In this document: positions 37,188 through 45,818 of the stretch, in pieces
Layout of the letters: each line of letters opens with the position of its first letter
Numbering within the stretch: the stretch's first letter is position 1
DNA from: Glycomyces sp. YM15
GTDB lineage: Bacteria > Actinomycetota > Actinomycetes > Mycobacteriales > Micromonosporaceae
Assembly (NCBI RefSeq): GCF_016918015.1
Contig: NZ_JAERMK010000001.1
Coordinates: 262,795-326,794 of the forward strand
Direction of reading: 5' to 3'
Length of the DNA stretch: 64,000 bases
Program-made: the position numbers and the translations under genes
Notes under the pieces: model-generated
What the model saw: the letters and a program-made list of their open reading frames with translations, nothing else
Databases searched by the model: none
Told to the model about the DNA's origin: nothing

Positions 37188-38882
37188 ATGGCTACTCCCT
37201 CCGAAAGCGCGCCCTTCAAGCGCCGCTCCCTGTTCAAGGTCGCCGGGCTCGGGGCCGCGGGGGCCGCGGGCCTTCCGCTCGCCGCCTGCGCCGGCATCGA
37301 ATCCGACGGCGGCTCCACCCAGGAGAGCGAAGGCTTCGACTTCCTGCCCGACCACGAGGAATGGCCGCTGCCGGTCCAGCCCGACCTGGTCGGTGAGCCG
37401 CCGCACCACCCGTCAGCGTTCACCTCCTACCCCGACCCGGCCCAGGCCGTCACCGACCTGCCCTCCGGCACGGGCACCTACGAGATCACCGTGCCGTGCT
37501 GGGGCGCCGCCCCCGCGCAGGACGACCCGTACTTCGCGACGCTCGCCGACTCCTGGGGCGGCACCGTGCTCAAGCTCCGCCAGGGCGACGGCATGACCTA
37601 CGGCGACACCGCCGTGCAGTGGATCAAGGCCGACGAGTACGGCGACGGCATCGCGCTGTTCAACTGGATGACCGGCTCCTTCGGCAACTTCCGCGAGACC
37701 GTCGTCAACAGCTTCTACGACCTCTCCGAGATCGTGGAGGGCGACATCGCCGACCGCTGGCCGCTGCTCGCGGCGATCCCGTCCGCCGCCTGGGGCCAGG
37801 CCGTGTTCTCCAAGGACCCCGATGACCCCGAGACCGCGGGCATCTACGGCATCCCCATGAACTACAGCGGCGGTCAGGGCAACGGCATCCTCGCCCGCAC
37901 CGACCTCCTGGAGGCCGAGGGCCTGGCCATGCCGACCACGGTCGAAGAGCTCCTCGAGGTCTGCCGCGCCTGGTCCGACGACGCGAACGGCCGCTGGGCC
38001 TTCGCCGGGCTCGACTGGTTCCTCGGCCAGTGGTTCGGCCTCGGCGGCATCGACGGCTGGAACTGGGACCCCGAGCAGAAGAAGATGATCAACAACATCG
38101 AGCTGCCCGAGTTCACCGAACTCATGGAGTTCCGCCGCACGCTGTGGGACGAGAAGCTCATCCACCCGGACGCCCCGACCGGGACCCTCGACGCCGCCGC
38201 GATGCAGATGGCCGGGCAGGTCATGTTCACCCAGGACAACCTCGTCCGGTGGAACGACTACAACCTGCTGGTGAAGAAGGGCGAGGCCGAGGGCGCGGTC
38301 GCCCCGCTCCCGCCGCTGGCCGCGAAGGGCCGCACGCCCATCGTGCCGGTGTCCGCCGGGATCGGCGGCTGGACCTTCCTCAACAAGGGCCTCTCCAAAG
38401 AGCAGGTCGAGGAGATCCTGGACGTCGCGAACTGGACCGCGGCGCCGTACGGCACCACGGAGTGGGAGCTGCTCAACTACGGCGTCGAAGGCACGCACTT
38501 CGAGATGGACGCCGACGGCAACCCCGCCTACACCGCGGTCGGCAGCGAGGTCGTCCAGAACCCGGTGAACCTCAAGGCGTTCGCCTGCCAGGTCGACACG
38601 TTCCTCACCGGCGACCCCGACATGGTCGCCGCGCGCTTCGAGTACAACGCCTCGATCAAGGAGTACTTCGTGGAGCCCCCCTTCCAGGGCATCCGCATCG
38701 AGGCCCCCGCCGAGGCGAAGGCCGCCGGCACGACCCTCTGGGACCAGCAGCAGGACGTCGCCTACGGGCGCGCCGAGCTCTCCTCGATCCCCGAGATGGT
38801 CGAGACGTACATGAAGAACGGGGGCGAGGTCGCCCGCGAGTACTACACCGAGGCGTACAAGAACGTCTACGGCGACGAGTAG
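37188..38882 (+). CDS. ABC transporter oligosaccharide-binding lipoprotein
   Basis: A 564-residue extracellular solute-binding protein of the CUT1/LplA-like type. The N-terminus has a twin-arginine motif (KRRSLFKVAG) followed by a lipobox LAAC, so it should be a Tat-exported lipoprotein anchored outside the membrane. The long size, above the usual 400-450 residues, is typical of the LplA-type binding proteins for complex oligosaccharides. ATG 37188 follows GAGG. It heads an operon with two permeases and probably the first GH74 xyloglucanase, suggesting xyloglucan oligosaccharides as ligand. No ATPase gene is adjacent; a shared MsiK-type ATPase elsewhere is expected. Confidence 0.93.
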   Translation: MATPSESAPFKRRSLFKVAGLGAAGAAGLPLAACAGIESDGGSTQESEGFDFLPDHEEWPLPVQPDLVGEPPHHPSAFTSYPDPAQAVTDLPSGTGTYEITVPCWGAAPAQDDPYFATLADSWGGTVLKLRQGDGMTYGDTAVQWIKADEYGDGIALFNWMTGSFGNFRETVVNSFYDLSEIVEGDIADRWPLLAAIPSAAWGQAVFSKDPDDPETAGIYGIPMNYSGGQGNGILARTDLLEAEGLAMPTTVEELLEVCRAWSDDANGRWAFAGLDWFLGQWFGLGGIDGWNWDPEQKKMINNIELPEFTELMEFRRTLWDEKLIHPDAPTGTLDAAAMQMAGQVMFTQDNLVRWNDYNLLVKKGEAEGAVAPLPPLAAKGRTPIVPVSAGIGGWTFLNKGLSKEQVEEILDVANWTAAPYGTTEWELLNYGVEGTHFEMDADGNPAYTAVGSEVVQNPVNLKAFACQVDTFLTGDPDMVAARFEYNASIKEYFVEPPFQGIRIEAPAEAKAAGTTLWDQQQDVAYGRAELSSIPEMVETYMKNGGEVAREYYTEAYKNVYGDE

Positions 38883-38891
38883 CGCCCTGGT

Positions 38892-38930
38892 GGGGGGGGG
38901 GGGGGGCGGGGGGGCCCCCCCCCCCGCCCG
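38892..38930 (+). repeat. G-tract/C-tract hairpin between binding-protein and permease genes
   Basis: This stretch is 15 G, one C, 7 G, 11 C, one G and CCC. Bases 38904-38914 (GGGCGGGGGGG) pair perfectly with 38919-38929 around a CCCC loop, leaving 12 unpaired G upstream. It begins 10 nt after the binding-protein stop. It could be a processing or attenuation hairpin that lowers permease expression, a G-quadruplex-forming tract or a hypervariable homopolymer. The exact run lengths should be treated with caution. Confidence 0.75.
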
Positions 38931-38962
38931 TACCCGGAACTACACGACTGGAATCTCAAGCG

Positions 38963-39946
38963 ATGGCAACACTCCAGAGCACGGCACCACCGGACACGGA
39001 CGACGCCCCCCGCCCGCCCGTGGTCAGACGCAAGCGCACGGTGGTCCAGCGCCTCCGCCACGACTGGCCCCTCCTGCTGCTCGCCCTCCCGGTGGTCGCG
39101 CACCTGATGGTGTTCCACTACTGGCCCTCGGCCTGGAACATCATCGCGTTCATGGACTACAGCCCCTACCGGCCGTTCTGGGAGAACCCGTTCGTGGGCT
39201 TCGCGTGGTTCGCGCGGGTGTTCAACGACCCGTACTTCGCTCCGGCACTGCTGAACACGCTCAAGTTCTCCGTGCTCAACCTGCTGTTCATGTTCCCGCT
39301 GTCGATCGTCCTGGCCCTGGCGATGAACTCCATCATCTCCCTCAAGGTCCGCTCGACGTTCCAGTCGGTGGTCTACCTGCCCCACTTCTTCTCGTGGGTG
39401 CTGGTCGTCACCGTGTTCGTCCAGGTCCTCGGCGCCGACGGCCTGGTCTCCAACTGGATCATGGGCTCAGGCGGCGAACGGCTGAACTTCACCTCCAACC
39501 CCGACACGTTCCTGCTCCTGGTCTGGATGCAGTGGGCGTGGAAGGACGCCGGCTGGGGCATGATCATCTTCCTGGCCGCCCTCGCCTCGATCAACCCGAG
39601 CCTGTACGAGGCCGCGGCCTCCGACGGCGCGGGCCGGTGGCGGCGCATGTGGCACATCACCCTCCCCGGCATCCGGCCGGTCATCATTCTGCTGCTGATC
39701 CTCCAGATCGGCGGGATCCTCACCGTCGGCTTCGAGCAGTACCAGCTCCAACGCCAGGCCGTGGGCTACCAGGCCACCGAAGTGCTCGACACCTACGTGT
39801 ACTACCAGTCGATCATCGGCAACCAGGGCGAGTCCTTCGGCACCGCCGCGGGATTGTTCAAGGGCGTCATCGGCCTGATCCTCATCTTGGTGTCCAACAA
39901 CATCGCGCACCGCCTCGGAGAGCAAGGGATCTACCAGAAGTCATGA
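38963..39946 (+). CDS. ABC transporter permease, LplB-like
   Basis: A 327-residue inner-membrane permease with about six helices of the BPD_transp_1 family. The EAA loop that contacts the ATPase reads YEAAASDGAGRWRRMWHITLPGIRPV. The N-terminus LLLLALPVVAHLMVFHYWPSAWNIIAF is typical of LplB. The start ATG 38963 is taken from the first frame after the G-tract hairpin; the ribosome binding site is weak (GGAATCTCAAG). It overlaps the next permease by ATGA. Confidence 0.93.
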   Translation: MATLQSTAPPDTDDAPRPPVVRRKRTVVQRLRHDWPLLLLALPVVAHLMVFHYWPSAWNIIAFMDYSPYRPFWENPFVGFAWFARVFNDPYFAPALLNTLKFSVLNLLFMFPLSIVLALAMNSIISLKVRSTFQSVVYLPHFFSWVLVVTVFVQVLGADGLVSNWIMGSGGERLNFTSNPDTFLLLVWMQWAWKDAGWGMIIFLAALASINPSLYEAAASDGAGRWRRMWHITLPGIRPVIILLLILQIGGILTVGFEQYQLQRQAVGYQATEVLDTYVYYQSIIGNQGESFGTAAGLFKGVIGLILILVSNNIAHRLGEQGIYQKS

Positions 39947-40884
39947 CCGCCATCGACATCAAACCCCGCCGTCGCACCAAGAACCGGCCCGTCTGGGACG
40001 AAGAGCCCTCGCTCGCCGGCAAAGCCGTCAAGACCCTGTTCATGGTCTGCTACGCCGCCGCGATCGTCCTGCCGATCTGGGCGGTGGTCGCCACCAGCTT
40101 CGCCAGCGAGGAAGCCCTCAACCGCGCCGGCGGGTCCCTGCTGATCCTGCCCACCGACGTCTCGGTCCAGGCCTACCGCGAGATCTTCTCCGGCGGCGCG
40201 CTCACCGACTCCCTGCTGCTGACCCTGACCCTCACCGCCGTCGGCACCGCCATCAGCATGGCCCTGACCATCTGCGGCGCCTACGCGCTCTCGCGGACCG
40301 GATCGCTGCTGCACCGCCCGATCCTGTGGCTGATCCTGCTCACGTTCCTGTTCGGACCCGGCATGTACCCGTCGTTCCTGGTCGTGCAGAACCTCGGCCT
40401 GTTCAACTCCTACTGGTCGCTGATCCTGCCCGGGGCCGTGGGCACCTTCAACATCATCATCCTCAGGGCGTTCTTCATGAACTCGATCCCCGGCGAGCTG
40501 ATCGACGCGGCCAAGATCGACGGCGCCGGCGAATTCCGCACCCTGTTCCGGATCGTGCTGCCGATGTCGAAGGCGATCCTGGCCGTGATCGCCCTGTTCT
40601 ACGCCGTCGGCTACTGGAACATGTACTTCCAGGCCGTGCTCTACACCCCGGGCCTGGAGACCCAGCCGATCCAAGTCGTGCTGCAGCGCATGCTCATGTC
40701 CACCCAGGGTCTCCCTGAAGGCGCCCAGGCCGCCGCCCAGTACCAGGCCAGGGGCGAAGCCGCACCCACCGCCGCACTCAAGATGGCCGTTGTCGTCTGC
40801 ACCATCGTCCCCATCGTGATCATGTACCCCTTCATCCAGAAACACTTCACGAAAGCCGTCATCACCGGCGCCATCAAAGGTTGA
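39943..40884 (+). CDS. ABC transporter permease, LplC-like
   Basis: A 313-residue permease, the partner of the preceding one, with the EAA loop ELIDAAKIDGAGEFRTLFRIVLPMSKA and about six helices. ATG 39943 overlaps the stop of the first permease (ATGA), indicating translational coupling. LplC-type proteins end with a characteristic KHFTKAVITGAIKG, present here. It completes a CUT1-type importer that lacks a dedicated ATPase. Confidence 0.94.
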   Translation: MTAIDIKPRRRTKNRPVWDEEPSLAGKAVKTLFMVCYAAAIVLPIWAVVATSFASEEALNRAGGSLLILPTDVSVQAYREIFSGGALTDSLLLTLTLTAVGTAISMALTICGAYALSRTGSLLHRPILWLILLTFLFGPGMYPSFLVVQNLGLFNSYWSLILPGAVGTFNIIILRAFFMNSIPGELIDAAKIDGAGEFRTLFRIVLPMSKAILAVIALFYAVGYWNMYFQAVLYTPGLETQPIQVVLQRMLMSTQGLPEGAQAAAQYQARGEAAPTAALKMAVVVCTIVPIVIMYPFIQKHFTKAVITGAIKG

Positions 40885-41084
40885 GCCCGCGGTCTGTGAG
40901 GGTCCGCAAGGGGAGGGCGTCCGGATCTTGCCGGGCCCGGACGCCCATGTCCCCGCTCCCCCGCGCCCGCCCCGCACTGCTGCGATGACCGATGCCGGGC
41001 AACGCAATCGAACGCTTCCGTCGGACCGCCTCCGCGGTCCGGGCGATGACCCTTCCTCTCACAACCAACGCAAAGGAGAACATC

Positions 41085-43472
41085 ATGCGACGACGCACGT
41101 TCACCGCAACCGCATCAGTCGGTGCCGCTGCCGCAGCCGCGGCGGTCGCGGTCGGCACCCTGCCCGCCTGGGCCGGCGACAACGACCGCGACAAGAAGAA
41201 GAGCGACGTCTACACCTGGAAGAACGCCGCGATCAACGGCGGCGGCTTCGTGCCCGGTATCGTCTTCAACGAGACCGAGCCGAACCTCATCTACGCCCGC
41301 ACCGACATCGGCGGCTGCTACCGCTGGCAGGAGGACACGCGGACCTGGAAGCCGCTCCTCGACTGGGTGGGCCGCGACAAGTGGGGCTACACCGGCGTGA
41401 TCTCCGTGGCCACCGACCCGGTCGAGCCCGACCGCGTCTACGCCGCGGTCGGCACGTACACGATCGACTGGGACCCGAACAACGGCGCGGTCCTCTACTC
41501 CGACGACCGGGGCGAGACCTGGGGCGTCGCCGAGCTGCCGTTCAAGCAGGGCGGCAACATGCCCGGCCGCGGCATGGGCGAGCGGCTGGTCGTCAACCCG
41601 GCAGACAACGCCGAGTTGTACCTGGGCACCCCCAGCGGCAACGGTCTATGGCGCTCCACCGACTACGGCCGTACCTGGGCGGCGGTCGAGTCCTTCCCCA
41701 ACCCGGGCGACTTCGTCGTCGACCCCGCCAACCCCTACACCGCCGACAACCAGGGCGTGATCTGGATCGAGTTCGACCAGATCGGCGGCAATATCTATGT
41801 GGGCGTGGCCGACCCGGACGACCCGCTGTACGTGTCCGAGGACGCCGGCGCGACCTGGAAGCCCGTCCCCGGTGCGGCCGAGGCGCTCGGCGACGCCGAC
41901 GGCAACCGCACCATTCCGAAGCAGGCTGCCGTGGACAACACGAACGGCTACCTGTACGTCATCACCAGCTGGGACGCGGGCCCCTTCACCGGCGCGCCCG
42001 CCTCGGGCGACGGCGGCAAGATCCAGCGGCTTTCGACCCAGACCGGTGAATGGACCGACGTCACCCCCGGGTACAACCCGAGGGGCGTCATGCCCGGCTT
42101 CGGCGGTGTCACCGTGGACCGTCAGAACCCCGGCACTCTCATGGCCTCCACGTGCAACAACTGGTACCCCGACGAGATCCTGTTCCGCTCCACCGACTCC
42201 GGGCAGACCTGGTCGATCAGTTGGGACTACGCCGAGGGCCAGGACCGCCACGACCGGTTCTCCATGGACAGCACGGGCTCCCCGTGGCTGAACTGGAACG
42301 GCGAGGACCAGGGGCCGCAATACGCGGTCAAGCACGGGTGGATGATCGAGGGCTTCGCGATCGACCCGCACGACTCCGACCGGATCATGTGGGGCACCGG
42401 TGCCACCATCTGGGGCACTGAGGAACTGACGAAGTGGGACTCCCAGGGCGAGCTCATCGGCGAGAACGAGGCGGGCGAGCGCGTCGCACTGCCGGTCGAG
42501 CAGTTCACGGTCGGCGTGCGGGTCGAAGGCCTGGAGGAGTGCGCGGTCCTCGACCTCGCGGCGCTCGGCGGGACGCTCGTCTCGGCCGTCGGCGACGTCG
42601 GCGGCTTCGTCCACACCGACCTCGACCGGGCCGAACCGATGATCGATACCGACTGGTCCACCGGCACCAGCGTCGACTTCGCCCAGTCGAACCCGGACAT
42701 CGTCGTCGGCACCGGCAATGTGCACGGTGAGGAGAAAGGCCACGTCGGCGTCTCCACCGACCGCGGGAAGACCTGGCGGAACGCCGCGCGCGTCGAGGGC
42801 GTCCCGGGCAACGGCCACGGCGGCACCGTCGCGATCACCGCGGACGGTTCCACGATCCTGTGGTCCCCCAGCGGTACCGAGGTCACCCCGGTGTACAGCA
42901 CCGACCTGGGTGAGACCTGGAATCCGGTCCAGGGGCTTCCGGCCGGTGCGAAGATCCGGTCCGACCGCGTCAAGGCCTCGGTCCTGTACTCGTTCTCGGG
43001 CGGCACGTTCTTCCGGAGCACCGACGGGGGCAAGACCTTCACCGACACGGGAGCGACCGGCCTGCCCGCCGCGGCCGTCGAGGACTTCCGGGCCGTCCCC
43101 GGCCGCAAGAACCACGTCTGGCTCGCCGGGCGCGGCGACGAGAAGGAGGGCATCGGGGGCGGCATGTGGCGCTCAAAGGACGGCGGGGCGACCTGGAAGC
43201 GCATCGCCGCGTTCGAGACGGCGGAGTCCGTCGGCTTCGGGAAGGCCGCCAAGCGATCCGGTTACCCGGCCGTCTACACCTCGGCGGTGATCGACGGCAA
43301 GGCGGCGATCTACCGCTCCATCGACTGCGGCACCCGTTGGCACCGCATCAATGACGACGAGCACCAGTGGGCCTGGTCGGGGTCCGCCATCACGGGCGAC
43401 CCGCAGATCTACGGCCGCGTCTACCTCACCACCAACGGCCGCGGCATCATCTACGGCGACATCGCCGACTGA
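41085..43472 (+). CDS. xyloglucanase, GH74 (copy 1)
   Basis: A 795-residue secreted GH74 enzyme, an endo- or oligo-xyloglucan-specific beta-1,4-glucanase built from two seven-bladed propellers. The signal peptide MRRRTFTATASVGAAAAAAAV..AWAG has an RRR start of Tat type. The mature protein begins YTWKNAAINGGGFVPGIVFNETEPNLIYARTDIGG, a GH74 hallmark, and has repeated sortilin/BNR-like SxDxGxTW blades (STDYGRTW, STDRGKTW, STDGGKTF, SKDGGATW). No carbohydrate-binding module is attached. ATG 41085 follows AAAGGAG. It lies 200 nt after the second permease on the same strand, so extracellular cleavage and import are probably coexpressed. Closely similar to the copy at 54195-56543. Confidence 0.95.
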   Translation: MRRRTFTATASVGAAAAAAAVAVGTLPAWAGDNDRDKKKSDVYTWKNAAINGGGFVPGIVFNETEPNLIYARTDIGGCYRWQEDTRTWKPLLDWVGRDKWGYTGVISVATDPVEPDRVYAAVGTYTIDWDPNNGAVLYSDDRGETWGVAELPFKQGGNMPGRGMGERLVVNPADNAELYLGTPSGNGLWRSTDYGRTWAAVESFPNPGDFVVDPANPYTADNQGVIWIEFDQIGGNIYVGVADPDDPLYVSEDAGATWKPVPGAAEALGDADGNRTIPKQAAVDNTNGYLYVITSWDAGPFTGAPASGDGGKIQRLSTQTGEWTDVTPGYNPRGVMPGFGGVTVDRQNPGTLMASTCNNWYPDEILFRSTDSGQTWSISWDYAEGQDRHDRFSMDSTGSPWLNWNGEDQGPQYAVKHGWMIEGFAIDPHDSDRIMWGTGATIWGTEELTKWDSQGELIGENEAGERVALPVEQFTVGVRVEGLEECAVLDLAALGGTLVSAVGDVGGFVHTDLDRAEPMIDTDWSTGTSVDFAQSNPDIVVGTGNVHGEEKGHVGVSTDRGKTWRNAARVEGVPGNGHGGTVAITADGSTILWSPSGTEVTPVYSTDLGETWNPVQGLPAGAKIRSDRVKASVLYSFSGGTFFRSTDGGKTFTDTGATGLPAAAVEDFRAVPGRKNHVWLAGRGDEKEGIGGGMWRSKDGGATWKRIAAFETAESVGFGKAAKRSGYPAVYTSAVIDGKAAIYRSIDCGTRWHRINDDEHQWAWSGSAITGDPQIYGRVYLTTNGRGIIYGDIAD

Positions 43473-43628
43473 GGGAGGGAAGCCGCCCCGGTTCCCACGG
43501 GGCGGCTTCCTCGTCGCGCTCGGCCTGGACACGGCCGACGACACACGGACGCAGACCGGCGATCGCAGCGGCGGAGCCGATGGGCGGTGGAGGCTCGGTC
43601 GGCCGCCACCGGTCCGGGGCGGCGCTCG

Positions 43629-44450
43629 TCATCGGTGCTGGCGGCGGTAGGCGGCGGGCGGTACGCCGCATTCGGTCTTGAAGGCGGCGTAGAACCGGCT
43701 GACCGAGCTGAAGCCCGAATCGGCGGCGACGGCCGCGATCGGGAGGTCGGTGGTGACGAGCAGGCGCCGCCCCTCGGCCAGACGGCACCGGGTGAGGTAG
43801 TCGATGATCGTGGTGCGCACGATCTTGCCGAAGTGCGCCATGGCGTAGCCGGGATGCAAGCGCGCCGCGGCGGCGACATCAGCGACCGTCAGCGGTTCCC
43901 GGAAGTGCTCGGCGATGTGCCGGGCCATCGTGACCACATGGCGCAGAGCGGGATCCCCTACCGAGTACCGGCGCGCCGGGGCCTGCGGCGCGTCCAGCGC
44001 GAGGCGCCGGACCCGCGCTTCGACCTCGAGCAGCAGGATGCGGCGGCGCTCAGGTCGCCCGCTGGCCAGGTCGGCCGCCCATTGGGTGAAGTTCGCCGGG
44101 TCCGAATCCATTGCGGCCGAAGGCGGAGCGATGAGCGGCATCCCCGAGAGCAGGCGGCCCACCAGTGCGGTCGGCAGGCCCCAGCCGAGGAACGTCGCGA
44201 ACGGCACGTGCACCCAGTGCGCGCGCGTCGCGGCGTTGGCGACGAGCTGGTGGGGCACGGCCGCCCAGAACGCCGCCACCGATCCCGGACCGATCTCGAC
44301 CGGCTCGCCGCCGAACAGGTAGAGCATCGTGCCGCCCTCGGCCACGAAGTTGATCTCCAGGTCGTCGTGCTGGTGGGCGGTGTCCATGAGAACCGGGCGC
44401 CCGGCCCACCCCACCAGCTCAGGCGGGGCGAGCTCGATCTGAGAATCCAA
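43629..44450 (-). CDS. AraC-family transcriptional regulator
   Basis: A 273-residue AraC/XylS regulator with an N-terminal cupin ligand domain (HQHDDLEINFVAEGGTMLYLFGG) and two C-terminal helix-turn-helix motifs (about residues 175-270: LTVADVAAAARLHPGYAMAHFGKIV and LPIAAVAADSGFSSVSRFYAAFK). The start appears to be TTG 44450, with AACGAG seven bases upstream; ATG 44387 is an alternative that would trim the cupin. It is divergent from the Gfo/Idh/MocA oxidoreductase gene, 110 nt away, and probably activates it. Confidence 0.92.
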   Translation of the reverse strand: MDSQIELAPPELVGWAGRPVLMDTAHQHDDLEINFVAEGGTMLYLFGGEPVEIGPGSVAAFWAAVPHQLVANAATRAHWVHVPFATFLGWGLPTALVGRLLSGMPLIAPPSAAMDSDPANFTQWAADLASGRPERRRILLLEVEARVRRLALDAPQAPARRYSVGDPALRHVVTMARHIAEHFREPLTVADVAAAARLHPGYAMAHFGKIVRTTIIDYLTRCRLAEGRRLLVTTDLPIAAVAADSGFSSVSRFYAAFKTECGVPPAAYRRQHR

Positions 44451-44493
44451 GAAAGACTCGTTCCAATCAGTGAAGACTTCTCTGATCCGAACC

Positions 44494-44499
44494 TATACG
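44494..44499 (+). promoter_or_regulatory. candidate -10 of oxidoreductase promoter
   Basis: TATACG lies 62 nt before the GTG start of the oxidoreductase in the AraC divergent region. Upstream, the short repeats GAAAGACT (44451-44458) and GAAGACT (44472-44478) could be AraC half-sites; the -35 is poor, as expected for an activated promoter. Confidence 0.35.
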
Positions 44500-44560
44500 G
44501 TGATGCCGCAGCGGTCGGCACCGGTCACGACCGATCATCCTCGATCACCAAGGAGCTCCT

Positions 44561-45763
44561 GTGTTCTCCATCGGCTTCGTCGGCGCGGGCCAGTTCGCCG
44601 GCGCGTTCGCGAAACTGTTCAACGCCCACCCCGGGGTCTCCCGCGTCACCGTCACCGACCTCCTGCCCGAGCGCTCCGCCGCGCTCGTCGGCGAACTCGG
44701 CCTGGCGGGCGTGGAGGACGACTTCGACGCGATGCTCGCTTCCGATGTGGACGCCGTCGCGATCTTCACCCAGCGCTGGACCCACGGGCCGCTCGTGGAA
44801 CGGGCGCTGCGCGCGGGCAAGCACGTCTACTCGGCCGTGCCGATGGCGTTCACCGCGGAGGAGATCGGCGCGATCATCGAGGCCGTCAAGGAAACGGGCC
44901 TCACCTACATGATGGGCGAGACCAGCTTCTACCACCCCGCCACCGTACTCGCCCGGCAGAAGGCCGCCGAAGGATCGTTCGGCCGCCTCTTCTACGCCGA
45001 GGGCGACTACGTGCACGACATGGACCACGGCTTCTACGCCGCCTACCAGTACAGCGGCGGCGCCGACTGGAAGCGGACCGCCAGCTTCCCGCCCATGAAG
45101 TACCCGACCCACGCCATCGGCGGCGTGCTCGGCGCCTGGAACACCCACGCCGTCAGCGTCAGCGCCATCGGCGTGCCCGACCAGCGCGGCGACGGCGTCT
45201 TCGACAAGTCCGTGAGCATGTTCGGCAACGACTTCTCCAACGCCACGGCGCTGTTCGAGACCGCCGACGGCGGGAGCATGCGCACCAACGAGTTCCGCCG
45301 GGTCGGCCTCGCCCACTGGATCCCCGAGTCCCGCTTCACCTTCTACGGCACCGAGGGCATCCTCGAGCAGGGCTCGCGCGCGACGTTCTGGCACGAGCGG
45401 TCCGGCCCCCTCGACGACCTCACCGAGCTGGTGCGGCCCGGCCATGCGACCGGCGCCGACGACCCCGTGCTCGCCAACGTCGACCCGGCGCTGCACGACT
45501 CCTTCATCTCCGGGCACGCGCCCGTGCACGACACCTCCGGGCTCCCGGTCGAGTTCAAGGGCCTCGGCAACGGCCACATGGGCAGCCACCAGCTGCTCGT
45601 GCACGACTTCGTGACCGCCGTGAACGAGCAGCGGCTGCCGAGCGTGAACGCCTGGGTCGCCGCCCGATACACACTGCCCGGCATCGTGGCCCACGAGTCC
45701 GCGCTGCGCGGCGGCGAACGACTCCGCATCGACGACTTCGGCGACGCTCCGCAGCGGCAGTAG
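44561..45763 (+). CDS. Gfo/Idh/MocA-family oxidoreductase
   Basis: A 400-residue NAD(P)-dependent sugar-type dehydrogenase. The Rossmann motif VGAGQFAGAF is at residues 7-16, and GKHVYSAVPMAFTAEE corresponds to the conserved GKHVxxEKP region, although the usual EKP lysine is replaced (SAVPM). The MGETSFYHPA and MKYPTHAIGG blocks fit the C-terminal beta-sheet domain. GTG 44561 follows AAGGAG. Controlled presumably by the divergent AraC protein. The missing EKP lysine means that catalysis may differ from inositol or glucose-fructose type enzymes. Substrate unknown. Confidence 0.9.
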   Translation: MFSIGFVGAGQFAGAFAKLFNAHPGVSRVTVTDLLPERSAALVGELGLAGVEDDFDAMLASDVDAVAIFTQRWTHGPLVERALRAGKHVYSAVPMAFTAEEIGAIIEAVKETGLTYMMGETSFYHPATVLARQKAAEGSFGRLFYAEGDYVHDMDHGFYAAYQYSGGADWKRTASFPPMKYPTHAIGGVLGAWNTHAVSVSAIGVPDQRGDGVFDKSVSMFGNDFSNATALFETADGGSMRTNEFRRVGLAHWIPESRFTFYGTEGILEQGSRATFWHERSGPLDDLTELVRPGHATGADDPVLANVDPALHDSFISGHAPVHDTSGLPVEFKGLGNGHMGSHQLLVHDFVTAVNEQRLPSVNAWVAARYTLPGIVAHESALRGGERLRIDDFGDAPQRQ

Positions 45764-45768
45764 CGATC

Positions 45769-45796
45769 GGCCCTGGCGCGCCCGTGCGCCAGGGCC
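45769..45796. terminator. bidirectional hairpin terminator
   Basis: GGCCCTGGCGC / GCGCCAGGGCC is a perfect 11-bp stem between the convergent oxidoreductase and LacI genes. Confidence 0.75.
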
Positions 45797-45818
45797 GGGT
45801 CGCCTCCGGCCGCGGAGA

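Noticed and set aside
38892..38930. CRISPR or tandem repeat array
   Set aside because: Only one homopolymer hairpin is present, with no repeat-spacer periodicity; no CRISPR array was seen in the window.
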